Assembly: GCA_905221605.1 (NCBI GenBank)
Contig: CAJNDS010002825.1
Coordinates: 124,001 to 188,000, forward strand
DNA from: Symbiodinium natans
Taxonomy: Eukaryota > Sar > Dinophyceae > Suessiales > Symbiodiniaceae
Direction of reading: 5' to 3'
Length of the DNA stretch: 64,000 nucleotides
This document shows positions 30,273 through 40,764 of the stretch, piece after piece (the stretch's first letter is position 1; every line of letters begins with the position of its first letter). A program made the position numbers and the translations under genes. The notes below the pieces were generated by a model, which was not told the DNA's origin, searched no databases, and saw nothing but the letters and a program-made list of their open reading frames with translations.

Positions 30273-33200
30273 AGGTGCAAGGACCAGAGTGCTACTACAT
30301 CGGGGATGAGAGTGAGAACAAACAAGATCATGAGAGTGATGAGCTGTATCAATGGTATGAAAACAGCTTGGAAAGAGTTCAAGGAGGATTGGGACCTCCA
30401 GGAGGATTGGAACCTCTGAGTCAGGGAGGATCGGAACCTCTCAATGTGCGAATGGTCCAGTTGGACACAAAGCAACATGTGGTGATCTTGGATTCAGGAG
30501 CAGATGTGAGTTTGTTACCACGAAGATTGTCGGATGCAGGCGTCGAAGTTTCGACCCCAACCTCTCTGAGGTTGCAGGACGCACAAGGGGGTGCGATGCG
30601 AGTTGAAGGTATGCGGCGAGCAGTTTTGCAGTTCAGTAGCTGCAGTGTGACTGAGGACTTTGTGTTGTCGGACACCAATAACATCTTGCTGTCTTTAGGA
30701 AGGCTACTCAAAAATGGATGGAAGTTTGTGTCAGTGGGATGCAAACAGCGCCAAGGGGGCGAGACCTGGGGAGAAGAAACCCAGGCGGGGGAACTTGTAT
30801 CTCCCGATGGTAAGGCACGGGTGCCTGTGGAATACCAGAGGAATAGCTTGAGATTGACAGCGGAAGTTAGAGGAGTCGAGCAAGTCAGGGCAGTCAAGGT
30901 GACTTTGGCCTATGACTTTGGTAAAGTCCCAGAGAAGGATTGGAGCCTTCTACCGAATGGAACGCCAGTCCATCGCCATTTTGGACTTGAGTTTGTAAAG
31001 CCACCGACAGGTACTTGGAAGTACAGGACCACCATCGTGAAGGTGGGCAACGAATGGGAAGTGATTGAAGCAACAGAATTGCTCGAGCGAAAATCCGACT
31101 TGGAAGATCGAATACCGGGATTGCTTTTTCGATCAGAAATTCTCACATTCTTGCACAGGACACCAGAGTATCTGGACAAGTGCTTGGTAGAAGAGGTAGC
31201 GCCAGAAGAAGCACCAAAGGAGGAAGAAAAGAAGATGGAAGAGGAGCCAGAATGGTTTGGAAGAGAAAGAGGAGCTCCAGAAGAGTTGCAGGTGCCAGTG
31301 CCGAAAGGAGTTGTGAAGCAGCAAGGAAAGGCAGGAGGACACCAAGAGTTGGAACTCGACATGGGAAGTACTATTGTGGTGAATGGAGAGTCACTCACAG
31401 CAACGAGTGAGATTGAGAAGCTGCGAGAAGGTTGTCGGTATTTGGGTTTGAGCGTCTCAGGGTCAAAGGTGAAGATGTTCAGGAGACTGTGCAACTACCT
31501 CACCGAAGACAGAGATGAGGACGCAGAAGAAGTTGCAGACAGGCTGAGGAAGCAAAGGCCCAAAGCAAGAACAAGACCCGGAGTGCCCGAACCGACAGAA
31601 GCAGAGATTGAAGAGCATATGGCAACCCACATGCCAATGCAACCATGGTGTGATTTCTGTGCAGCAGCAAAGTCGAAACAGGACCATACCCCACAAAGCA
31701 GTGAAGCAAAGTATGAAGACCCAGGAAAGCCAGTGATCCAGATGGACTTCATGTACATGGGTCAGAACAGTGTGAGTCTGATCATTCTTGATTCATGGAC
31801 TCGATTTTCGTGGGCGATTCCAGTGCCGGGGAAAGCACCGACGAAGAAGTTGGCCGAGAAAGTGGTGAAGTTTTCTCTCGAGATGAACTACATTTCCGAA
31901 GAAGTTCTGTTTGCGATTGATGTGGAGCCAGCGACAACAGCCTTACTGGATTTGATTGTAGCAATACGACAAAAGTTAGGCTACAAGGCTGGAAAGTATC
32001 CAAACAAGCCCTACCACAAAGGAAGAACAGCGAGAGTGGAACGCCACATTCAGAACCTCAGGAGACAAAGCCTCACGATGATTGAAATGGTCGAGGATCG
32101 GATTGGGGAAAAGATTCCTGAAGATCATGCTTTACGAGCGTGGGCAATTCACCACGCAGCATGGTTGTTCAACAGGTACCACCTACACTCAGGGACGCAG
32201 AGTACAGCTTTCCAATTGGTCTACGGGAGACCATACCAAGGGCAGATTTTACCCTTCGGAGAGTATGTGTTTGGTCTGGCCAAGCCTGGAGGAGTGAAGA
32301 ATCGATCCTTGTGGACAGGAGGAATATGGGTTGGAAAGGACGACCGGGACATGGACGTGATTACATCAAAAGATGGGATCTTTACGTCAAGATCTGTGCG
32401 GCGCACACAACCAGCGTGGCGCGCACGTGAGACCCTTCAACTTCAGGGTTCTCCTTGGACGAAGAAAGCCCCAAGGCTAGGGCACACCGCGCATGCGGCA
32501 CCGTTACCGAGAATCGTGGAAGAACCAGGCAAAGAGAAAGAAGGAGGAGAAAATGAGCCAGAGCCAGCAGGAGATGAAGCAGGATCTGATGTGGAAAGTT
32601 CAAAGCATGACACAATCAGTGATCTATTGCTGAGCAGTGGTCAACCTACACCTCGAAGTTCATCAACGGATTCCAACCAAGGCGGGGGACAAAAGAGAGA
32701 AACTGAAGGAGAAGAAAGAGAGGAACCTGCGAAAGCTAGTAAAACAGCAGATGCTGAGGAGCCACCAACGAAGCAACAAAAGACTGCGGAAAGTTCACCT
32801 ACAAGTGCTGATCCTGGAAGTCCGAAAGGAAGTCTATTTCCACCGTTGTACGCCGGACAGGTAGAAGAACAGGAAGACGAAACAGGATATCATGAAGATG
32901 ACCTTTGGGAAGAAAGAGTCTGGAAGGAATGCGAAGAGGAATATGAAGCGGATAGTGAAGGAGAAGAAGAAGATGAGGATCGACCACCGAAAGTCAGCGA
33001 AGAGGAACTTGAAAGATTGGATGCAGAGGCAGGAAAAGCTGAACTTGACAAACTCGCCAACATGAAGGTTGTGAAGACGATCAAGAAGGAAGAGTGTTCA
33101 GAGGAAGGTAAGTTTCTGACACTAAGGACAGTTTTCGATTGGAGAAAGAGAGATGGAGTTTGGAAGCGTAGATGCAGAATTGTGTGTCGGGAATTCCGTG

Positions 33201-35584
33201 CGGGAGCCCAGAGCACGGAGGAGACTTTTAGTCCTACGTCAGGACACGCAGCAGTGCGAATGATGTTTCTTTTTCATCTCATCTACAATTGGGAGCTTAC
33301 AGTTCTTGACATTCGTGACGCATTCTTGCAAGTCACGCAGAAAGCTCTGATGTATGCTGATATCTCACCGTGGATTCGAACACTACTTGGTTTGGATGAA
33401 GACCACGTATGGAAAGTGGAGAAGTGTCTGCCAGGGCAAAGATCAGCGGCAGAACAATGGTTTACCCATTTGGTTGAGATTTTGAAGCGTTTGGGATTTG
33501 AGCAATTTGTTGGGATACCCTCAATCTTGAAGCACCGAGTGAAGAAGATTGCAGTGTCGATTCATGTCGACGACGAGCTAGTTGCAGGTGCAAAAGGCGA
33601 AGGAAGATGGCTGATATGCGAGCTAGAGAAGTTTTTCAAGCTCACAGTTGAGGGACCGTTCCCATCCCACCGGGGATCGGGAGAACAGCTTCATTACCTG
33701 AAGAGGACCTATGAGTTCCTTGAAGAAGGAATTTTGGTGACAGTGTCGAAGAAGCACTACGAGAAGCTTAGAGGACTCTACAAGCTGGGGAACCGAAAGC
33801 CAAGACAAACCCCAGAGCACCAGCTGATTGGAACAGTGGACAATTCCAAAGAACTGGAGGAGAACGAGTGCAAGAAGTTTCGTTCAGCGTTGGGAACACT
33901 GTTGTACATTTCCCAAGACCGATGGGATTTGCAGCATGTGACGAAGTGTTTGGCAAGTAAGATGTCGAAGCCAACGGAACAAGCGTTAACCTGTTTGAAA
34001 CAAGCTTTGCTCTATGTGCAAGGAACAGAGCAACTGGGATTCCTACTGAAGTACACAAAGGTTGGAAACAAGATGATGGATGCGATCTATCAAAGAGAAG
34101 AGCAAGAAGAAGAAGACGAAGAAAAGAAAGGAACACACAGTATGGAAGTATTCACGGATGCAGATTGGGCATCAGACCGTGAAGCGAGATGGTCTACATC
34201 ATCAGTGATTGTGTGTGTGAATGCAGTGCCAGTACTTTCGTATAGCAGGACCCAGAAAGCTACAGCTTTAAGTTCGGCAGAGTCCGAAGTGCTAGCATGC
34301 TCAGGAGGAGCATCAGAAGCGATGTTACTGAAGAAGTTGTGGATGTTTCTTGCAGGAAAGTTACTCGTGGAGATCCGGATGGATTCAAGTGCGGGAAGAC
34401 AATGGATGATGCGAACAGGAGTCGGAGGACTCAAACATATCGATCTGAGAGTATTATGGCTTCAGCGAGGGGTGAAGAACAACAGCTTCAAAGCAAAGCC
34501 AGTGCCTACCAAATTAAACATTGCCGACTTGAATACAAAGCGCTTAGGAGTATCTCGAAGGAGATTTCTCATGTACCATATTGGAGCCATGGTGTGGAAT
34601 GGAGAAAGTCATGAGCGTTATGGGAAAGAAGAAGCAATGGAACATGTGGCAGGTGAAGTTTGCCGAAGCCAAGTTCGAGCACTACGTGCAACTTTGTTGA
34701 GTGAGCGAGGAAGCAAGACGGCTAGAGCGATGTACTTGACAATGATGGTGAATATGATTTCTCAGATTGCAGGACAGCCAGACGATTTTGGAGGACGAGA
34801 ACGAGAAGAACGAGAATTTGTTTTCATCTATGTGAAGGAAGTGAGTGGATGGATTATTCTTTTCAGTGTGCTACTAGGAGGAATTTTCGCTTTACTCTTG
34901 TTCTACATGGTCGAGCAGAAGGTGAACGAAGGACGACAGGAACCACAGGAAGAAGGACCACAGGAACCACAGGAAGAAGGACCACAGGAACCACAGGAAG
35001 AAGGACCACAGGAACCACAGGAAGAAGGACCACAGGAACCACAGGAAGAAGGACCACAGGAACCACAGGAAGAAGGACCACAGGAACCGCAGGAAGAAGG
35101 ACCACAGGAACCGCAGGAAGAAGGACCACAGGAACCGCAGGAAGAAGGACCACAGGAACCGCAGGAGGAATTCACTATTCGAAGATTTGTGCAAAAGTAT
35201 TGTCCGCCCGATGAGGATGATGTTCAACGTACAGCAAGGGCAGTCAATATGTATTTCCGTGATGCACCAGAGGATTCAGCGACAGGCAGTGGTAATGGGA
35301 TGCCTGGAATCAGTACAGTACCAGCAAGCCAAATCCATGTGAATGACGAAGAGCTTGCAAGGCGATTTCAAGAATGGGGAATGGTTAATATCATTCCTAT
35401 GGCACAGGATGTGGACGAACAGCTACGAGCACAACCCCATTATGTGTACACGCCTCATGGCAAGAGGTACCACCGACCTACATGTGCAGATGTGCAAAGG
35501 TCAGAGAGATTCACTTACAGTGCAGCAGTGCATGCGAGATTGCACTACCGTCCTTGTGGCAATTGCAGGCCCGGGACCATGTGA
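30230..35584 (+). CDS. Pol polyprotein of the copia element (PR-SAP-IN-RT-RH plus extension)
   Basis: Open from 30230 to a TGA at 35582, with no ATG at its start; the first ATG is at 30452. Order: aspartic protease ILDSGADVSLL (D at 30491); SAP-like helix-turn-helix (31409-31502); a compact H-x3-H-x6-C-x2-C finger (31616-31660); integrase core with D at 31745 (IQMDFMY), D at 31919 (FAIDVEP) and E at 32039 (ARVERHI); an acidic Ser/Glu-rich linker (32500-33060); reverse transcriptase with VLDIRDAFLQV and catalytic HVDD at 33563-33574, where copia elements usually have YVDD; RNase H with FTDADWASD and SSAESEVLA (34150-34300). After RNase H come about 320 more codons: a transmembrane helix (34847-34912), ten QEPQEEGP-type units and a Cys/His motif YHRPTC...RPCGNC. 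No frameshift or internal stop is present. Confidence 0.95.
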   Translation, partial: RVSEEEGDWFTRRIEVQGPECYYIGDESENKQDHESDELYQWYENSLERVQGGLGPPGGLEPLSQGGSEPLNVRMVQLDTKQHVVILDSGADVSLLPRRLSDAGVEVSTPTSLRLQDAQGGAMRVEGMRRAVLQFSSCSVTEDFVLSDTNNILLSLGRLLKNGWKFVSVGCKQRQGGETWGEETQAGELVSPDGKARVPVEYQRNSLRLTAEVRGVEQVRAVKVTLAYDFGKVPEKDWSLLPNGTPVHRHFGLEFVKPPTGTWKYRTTIVKVGNEWEVIEATELLERKSDLEDRIPGLLFRSEILTFLHRTPEYLDKCLVEEVAPEEAPKEEEKKMEEEPEWFGRERGAPEELQVPVPKGVVKQQGKAGGHQELELDMGSTIVVNGESLTATSEIEKLREGCRYLGLSVSGSKVKMFRRLCNYLTEDRDEDAEEVADRLRKQRPKARTRPGVPEPTEAEIEEHMATHMPMQPWCDFCAAAKSKQDHTPQSSEAKYEDPGKPVIQMDFMYMGQNSVSLIILDSWTRFSWAIPVPGKAPTKKLAEKVVKFSLEMNYISEEVLFAIDVEPATTALLDLIVAIRQKLGYKAGKYPNKPYHKGRTARVERHIQNLRRQSLTMIEMVEDRIGEKIPEDHALRAWAIHHAAWLFNRYHLHSGTQSTAFQLVYGRPYQGQILPFGEYVFGLAKPGGVKNRSLWTGGIWVGKDDRDMDVITSKDGIFTSRSVRRTQPAWRARETLQLQGSPWTKKAPRLGHTAHAAPLPRIVEEPGKEKEGGENEPEPAGDEAGSDVESSKHDTISDLLLSSGQPTPRSSSTDSNQGGGQKRETEGEEREEPAKASKTADAEEPPTKQQKTAESSPTSADPGSPKGSLFPPLYAGQVEEQEDETGYHEDDLWEERVWKECEEEYEADSEGEEEDEDRPPKVSEEELERLDAEAGKAELDKLANMKVVKTIKKEECSEEGKFLTLRTVFDWRKRDGVWKRRCRIVCREFRAGAQSTEETFSPTSGHAAVRMMFLFHLIYNWELTVLDIRDAFLQVTQKALMYADISPWIRTLLGLDEDHVWKVEKCLPGQRSAAEQWFTHLVEILKRLGFEQFVGIPSILKHRVKKIAVSIHVDDELVAGAKGEGRWLICELEKFFKLTVEGPFPSHRGSGEQLHYLKRTYEFLEEGILVTVSKKHYEKLRGLYKLGNRKPRQTPEHQLIGTVDNSKELEENECKKFRSALGTLLYISQDRWDLQHVTKCLASKMSKPTEQALTCLKQALLYVQGTEQLGFLLKYTKVGNKMMDAIYQREEQEEEDEEKKGTHSMEVFTDADWASDREARWSTSSVIVCVNAVPVLSYSRTQKATALSSAESEVLACSGGASEAMLLKKLWMFLAGKLLVEIRMDSSAGRQWMMRTGVGGLKHIDLRVLWLQRGVKNNSFKAKPVPTKLNIADLNTKRLGVSRRRFLMYHIGAMVWNGESHERYGKEEAMEHVAGEVCRSQVRALRATLLSERGSKTARAMYLTMMVNMISQIAGQPDDFGGREREEREFVFIYVKEVSGWIILFSVLLGGIFALLLFYMVEQKVNEGRQEPQEEGPQEPQEEGPQEPQEEGPQEPQEEGPQEPQEEGPQEPQEEGPQEPQEEGPQEPQEEGPQEPQEEGPQEPQEEFTIRRFVQKYCPPDEDDVQRTARAVNMYFRDAPEDSATGSGNGMPGISTVPASQIHVNDEELARRFQEWGMVNIIPMAQDVDEQLRAQPHYVYTPHGKRYHRPTCADVQRSERFTYSAAVHARLHYRPCGNCRPGTM
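34937..35170 (+). repeat. 24-bp coding repeat in Pol tail (QEPQEEGP)
   Basis: Nine full 24-base units plus one of 18 bases encode QEPQEEGP. CCA to CCG changes cluster in the last units, so the array has expanded by unit duplication. The highly charged repeat directly follows the transmembrane helix. Confidence 0.97.
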
Positions 35585-35825
35585 GTGAATGATGGAATGT
35601 TTCACTTTTCCGTACAGTGTGAGCTACAACGAGTACAAGCTTACCTGAGCGAAGTGTTACCCACGAGGAAGCAGTGGGAACAGTTTTCACCGAGTGCAAG
35701 GACTCCAATAGGGAGAGCACAACGAGGCCATCGCACAATACCAGATGAGCCCAACGACATACCTGTACAGTTTCTACAAACCCGTTACTGTAGAGTGATG
35801 TTGAGCTTACAGTTCGCACAACATC

Positions 35826-35834
35826 AAGGCGGGG
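35826..35834 (+). other. Polypurine tract
   Basis: AAGGCGGGG directly precedes the right LTR. It is purine except for one C and occupies the expected plus-strand priming position. Confidence 0.65.
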
Positions 35835-35969
35835 TGTAAAGTTTTTCTACTACCTGGGAACCCCACCTACCAACCCAAACGGTTGATGAGCATGTGTGGA
35901 TTTGTGACTCATGTTTTACCGACAGCGCCTTTACCGGTTCAAGGAAAAAGAGCGACTTGAAGTTTAGCA
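35835..35969 (+). repeat. Right LTR
   Basis: 135 bases, identical to the left LTR except at 35880. Followed by the GAACC target duplication (35970-35974). Confidence 0.95.
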
Positions 35970-36029
35970 GAACCACTTTCTGGAGTCCGCTTTCCGTCAG
36001 CGCTGCGGTCACCGTCGTTGCATCGTCCA

Positions 36030-36240
36030 AGGCGAGCGTTGTCCATCGAGCTCATCGTCCGAGCCGACCGCACCATCGAGCGTCCGTGCCCCGCATCATC
36101 GCCGCGTCGTCGCCGTCGTCGCCCGTCGTCGTCGACGTGCCCGTTTCGCCGTCGCGTCGCCCGCCGTCGTTGCCGCCCGCCGTCGCACCGTCGCCGCATC
36201 GTCGAGCCCCCGCATTGCGAGTGCCCGTCGTCGTCCACGC
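36030..36240. repeat. CGTCGT/CGCCGTCG-rich low-complexity tract
   Basis: Irregular CGTCGT, CGCCGTCG and CGTCGCCC units for about 200 bases in the 5' region of the gene at 36881. Arg/Ser/Ala/Pro-rich frames on both strands are composition-driven. Confidence 0.8.
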
Positions 36241-36880
36241 GCAGGGCGCTTGGCATTGGGCATGCCGTCCTTTTGACATCCAGAGCAGCGTGCGCCTGCC
36301 GAAACCGGCTCGGTTCGGGGCTTCAGGGTTGCTGGGGAACTCGCAGGCAGCCTGTTGGGTGGGATTGGGGGTTCTGGGGGCTGAAGCTGGGCCCTCTCTG
36401 AAGATGTGCTACACCTTGGCGGACCTGCCTCAAAACCTCCCTGTGAAGAAAAGCATTTCAAAAGCTCAAGTGTTCCGCAAAGCATGGTGTTTTGCTTCAT
36501 GGGGTTCGAAGTGTACGTGGTCATTTGGCACACTTAGCCCATTTTTGAGTCGTGGCTTCACCCGCAACTCTCCTTTTCCCAAAAGCAGTTTGGGTGGACT
36601 CGTTCGGGGCAAGCTTTTGTTTTTTCCACACTGGCGTTTGTCGTTTTCTTCGCGTTGCCCCGAAACGGTGCCATGCAGTGTAGTTCTATGTCCTCCAGTT
36701 TGTGGTGCAGGCTCATCAAAGTCCTATCTGCCGCTCTCGTTTGGTTTCTTGTAGAGCGAATGTTGGAAAATCGTCACACATGGGATTTGTTTCGGTGCCG
36801 GCCCGATTGGCCCCACAAAACACAACAAGCTGGACAATTGAAGTTCCGCGATAGCACAGCCCCAGTGTTTGTGAGCAGCC

Positions 36881-38161
36881 ATGTGGCGTCGCGTCGTGGC
36901 CGCCGCGCTCGCTCTCGCTGTCTTGTGCGCGGATGATCGTCTACCACTGGCAAAGGAGGCTGTGTGCGGAACAGGCGGGCAGGATTGCCCCAGGTGCAAC
37001 GCTTCGTTGACAAAGTGGTCCCACTGCACATTGGATGCCGAGCAGAGCTTCGCGGGTGGCACAACGGCCTTCCTGAAGAGCAAGGATTGCCCTGTCGGCA
37101 TGGCTGTCTTTGTTAGCTCGACTCTTTCTCACAAGTATAACTCTTCCAAGATGGCAGATGCTGTGCTGACTGCTCCCGTACCACGTGGGGATGAGAAGGC
37201 GAGAGAGATGGCGTCACAGGTCCTGCGCGCTGCGAACAAGTTCTTGCTTGCGATGCCGGAAGAGACAGTTGTCAGAGGTGCTGAGATTGGCGTCAAGGCA
37301 GCCAGTCTGCAATCCATGTGTTTTGGGGTCTTTCTCCCAAACTCGGCGTGCAGCCTCTGCATCGAGCACGTTGACCTCCCAGACGCAAAGGTGCATCTGG
37401 AAGTGAGGCAGCAGGTGAATTGCACAGTCCAGGACTGGATGACTGGGCTGTGCAATTGTGCCGGTGCTGTCACACGCGGTCGGCTGTTGGGGCTCTTGTA
37501 CTCGTACGTGCACGATATGCTCCTTATGATAGGCCTGAGTTTCCACATGCCGGACCCGACTCCCACGAACCTTCTGTTGACTTGCAATCCTGAAGGCAGC
37601 ACATCCTTTCAGCCACCAGGAGTGCAGTGGGCCGATTTTCTGGCCACCAGCAGCGGTCAGTCAAAGCGAGGCTTGCTGGCGGGGTCAGATCGTGAGATTG
37701 CCGGCAAGGTGACTGTCTTCTTCGGGGCCATCATGATTGGGGCTCAACGCGCCCACCTGAAATCGGTGGAGCAGATGGCAGACTTTTGCATAAACAGATT
37801 GTCGTTGCAGAGAGGTGCGGCCCTTTGCATGGAGAAAGTGTGGTCCGAGCAGCAGAAGATGAGCGACGAGGAGCTTCGCGACTTCAGGAGGTTTGTGGCA
37901 TCAGAGATCTTTTTCGAGCAGTTTGATGCCTTGTCAGCTCGCGTCGCGGACGTCGAGCTCGAGCTCGCAGAAGTGAAGATCAAGCTCGCGGACGTGAAGA
38001 TTGGAGGCGCTCGTTTTCCTTCGTCCTTCTCACTTGCAGTTTGTCTTGTGATTGGCCATAACGAGATACAAACTTTTGGTGTTGTGCGAAGCTCTGCAGG
38101 CGCGACCTCAATCTCATCCGTCTGGGTGCGGGAGCTGATCCGCAAGGACTGTGCCGTGTGA
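36881..38161 (+). CDS. Predicted secreted protein of unknown function
   Basis: 426 codons from an ATG in good context (GCAGCCATGT). The first 20 or so residues (MWRRVVAAALALAVLCADD) form a typical signal peptide, so the protein should enter the secretory pathway. The rest has Cys pairs suited to disulfides (CGTGGQDCPRC; SACSLCIEH; TGLCNCAG), possible N-glycosylation sites (NAS, NSS, NCT), a hydrophobic stretch (LLGLLYSYVHDMLLMIGL) and a charged coil near the end (ARVADVELELAEVKIKLADV). I recognise no family. After about 38000 the sequence looks less protein-like and may be an unspliced intron. Exon-like segments with AG acceptors lie downstream (for example after 38438 and after 38922) but cannot be joined with confidence. 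Confidence 0.75.
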   Translation: MWRRVVAAALALAVLCADDRLPLAKEAVCGTGGQDCPRCNASLTKWSHCTLDAEQSFAGGTTAFLKSKDCPVGMAVFVSSTLSHKYNSSKMADAVLTAPVPRGDEKAREMASQVLRAANKFLLAMPEETVVRGAEIGVKAASLQSMCFGVFLPNSACSLCIEHVDLPDAKVHLEVRQQVNCTVQDWMTGLCNCAGAVTRGRLLGLLYSYVHDMLLMIGLSFHMPDPTPTNLLLTCNPEGSTSFQPPGVQWADFLATSSGQSKRGLLAGSDREIAGKVTVFFGAIMIGAQRAHLKSVEQMADFCINRLSLQRGAALCMEKVWSEQQKMSDEELRDFRRFVASEIFFEQFDALSARVADVELELAEVKIKLADVKIGGARFPSSFSLAVCLVIGHNEIQTFGVVRSSAGATSISSVWVRELIRKDCAV

Positions 38162-40764
38162 GAGCAAATGCCGGTAATTGGAGCGCAAGGCTGGCCGAGA
38201 GCATCAGTAGCATTCAGCTGAACGCAGGGTTGGGGCACCTGTTGGGATCTGAGCTCCAGTGTGTCTCGGACGCTCGTCGAGAGGGGCGGAGCATGCAGCA
38301 CGCCCATAGTGGCACACGCCTGATCGTGGGGGAGGGGAGGGGCGGGAGGGTGGGAGTTTCGGCTGTTCCTTGCTGGAGTGTTTCTGCAAGTTTGCTGTCA
38401 GTTCATGTCTGCCACAGTTTTGACCCACTCGACTTGCAGGATCGGACGGTCACAGGAAAGCTGAGGCCCGAGGAGGATTCCGATGCAAATCATGTCCACG
38501 TTGCAAGCAGTTCTCCAAGACGGGTGGCTGAATTTGTTCGCATCTCTGTTGAAAAAAAGTTGCCGACCCACAACTGAAGTTCGATGACGGCAAGGAATGC
38601 AAGGAGCTCGAGCCGACGGGCAATGCGTTCCAAGTGAAAGGAACCTTGTCTATCGCCGCGACCTTAGCTCCATTCGATTGCCTGAGGTTTCTGTATTTAC
38701 GAGCGGTTCTCCACGCTTTTGAAAAAAGGTGGATGACTTGAAGAAGGCCCTGCGCTTGGATTTTGCACGTGGATTTAGCTCGTCCTGTCTTTGGAGTTGT
38801 TTGCAGATGCGCGATGAAAACAGTGAAGTTTAGAGTGTCCATGTTTGCACCTCTCGCAACCCATGAAATCAGGCAATGAAAGCGGAGAAGGAACTGTCCA
38901 GAATCCTTTGTTTATCGCTGCAGGCAATCGACCCTTCCTTGTCTCCGTATCAAGCGTCCAAGATCGGCATTTACAGCCAGAAGGAGGACTTTTCATGTCT
39001 CCCCTAGCCCTCCCTGTGCCGCGTCTCAGCGTGACTTCGCAGGACAAGGACTGGGTGAAGGAAGACGAAGACAGTGAAGTCAATCGCGGCACATCCAAGC
39101 CCAGCACCTGGTTTCGATGACTTTTCAGCTTAGGGTTTTTAGCCGTCGCCCCGCTCGCAGGTCAGATTGCTATGGGTTCGTGCTGCCACCGGCGCCCCAT
39201 GTGCAGGGGCAGGCCAGGCGACTAAGACCTGTGGTAAGCCAGAGAAAAAAGCGCACTTGAGTAGCGATCGGCCGATCTGACTGTATAGAGCATTGCAAGC
39301 CTTGCTGCGCTTCCCCTCGAAGCTTTTGCAAGATGTGCAACGCATACTGAAGTTGGACTGCGACATGCAGCGGGGCCAACATGAGCCGTCGAATTTCTCA
39401 GACACCGGCAGGCCTCTGCATCGGGTCTGGGTCAAGAAGCGTTAGAGGCTGCGTGGCCACAGCTTCAGACGGTTGGGCTGCCGTTTTGGTTCGACAAGGG
39501 TGGTGTGCGCAGATGATAGATGAGCATTTTGAGAGCAGTGCATAGATGACTTTGAAACATTCTAAACCAAAGGTTTAAGGTCTCAAGTCCATTCAAGCCT
39601 TGTCTTACATTCAAAGCGTTGGTTTGGGGGCTGTCTCCTGTGTCGTTATGGTGGATCGTCTGAGCATGGCTGAGCGATGGCAGCCGATGCGTGGACGGGG
39701 TCTTGGGAAGTTGTCGTCTACCGGTCCGCCCGCCTTGTAGGCCAGATGTAGGTACCTCAAAGCCAGGAATAGTTAGGTTTGTGAAGGCTTCCTGGAGGAT
39801 GTAGGCTGTTTGCTCTTCTGCTGCTGCAATTTTGCGGAAAATTCGGGATATGTGACAAGTGCGATGTTTCTGTTGACGGACAGTGCGTCTGAGGTCGGCA
39901 CACTCTTCTGGCGCCCCAAGTGGCGGCCCGGACAGGTCCTGCGCGCCGCGATTTCTTTATAGGGCAGACAGGAATTGCTGGATTAGTGAGCGGACTTGGT
40001 TGCAGCATCCACTGCCTTTGAAAATCTAGGCATTGCGCCCCTACCACACGCCTGAACCCTTGGTCTCTGCGCCGGCAGCTGAAACGGCTTTAAAGAAACA
40101 GCCTTCGAACAGTCACACAGACATTGACTGGTTTCTTCTTGCCCCAACGTCACTGGAAGAGCTCGCCTCAAGCCCTGAAATAAGCACAATTTTCCAAGAA
40201 TCCCTGTTAACCCTATTCAACCCTCGGTCCTAATGTAGGACATCTCCCTCAGCGCAGGTGGCGAGTCCGAACACTTGGGGCTCAGGTGTGGCCTGGGTTT
40301 CTTTGTGGTAAAACGCAGCCATCAGCCCTGGTTGGACATGGCCCATGCTTAGATGCTTGAACACACCACATCCCTAAGCAACCTTAGCACTTTCGTACTT
40401 CCCAACCGTATAAGAGCTATAAACCTTACCTTACAAGAGGCGTCCCCCAGCAGCACCCCAACTTACCTCCCCCGCCCCTGTTCCGAAGTCAACTTAACGG
40501 CCTCAGGTGGCTTCGTGTTTTTTTTTGGGGCTTCGGGGCTTTGGGGCTTTGGGGTGCTCGATGTTCGGACGTGCCGGGGGAGCATTCGGAGTTCATTCGC
40601 GGATGCCTCTCATAGAACCTTGTATATTCCTTATATTCTTGTGTTGCCACCAAGGCTGTTGAAATCCTGCCGCCCTCCACCCCTGTATTCTTGGCTGATG
40701 TTCATGTTGTGCATGCGTTGCCTTGATGATCATGCGTGGTGTCGGTAGCAGAGCAGTTGCAAAC
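38162..40764. other. No firm gene; possible downstream exons
   Basis: Plus-strand exon-like segments follow AG at about 38438 (DRTVTGKLRPEEDSDANHVH) and 38922 (AIDPSLSPYQASKIGIYSQK, ending in a stop). They may belong to the secreted-protein gene upstream. Otherwise nothing recognisable. Confidence 0.35.

Larger units (their letters stand above)
27002..35969 (+). mobile_element. Ty1/copia LTR retrotransposon, near-complete
   Basis: An 8,968-bp element bounded by 135-bp LTRs (one mismatch in 135) starting TG and ending CA, with perfect GAACC target duplications, a primer-binding site directly after the left LTR and a purine-rich tract directly before the right LTR. Internal order is Gag, protease, SAP-like segment, integrase, reverse transcriptase, RNase H; integrase before RT defines the copia type. 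The near-identical LTRs and a Pol frame open for 5.3 kb suggest recent insertion. The LTRs are short for the superfamily. It inserted about 0.9 kb upstream of the secreted-protein ORF at 36881. Unusual parts are the overlapping frames upstream of Gag, hydrophobic segments in Gag and a long Pol extension beyond RNase H. Confidence 0.96.
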
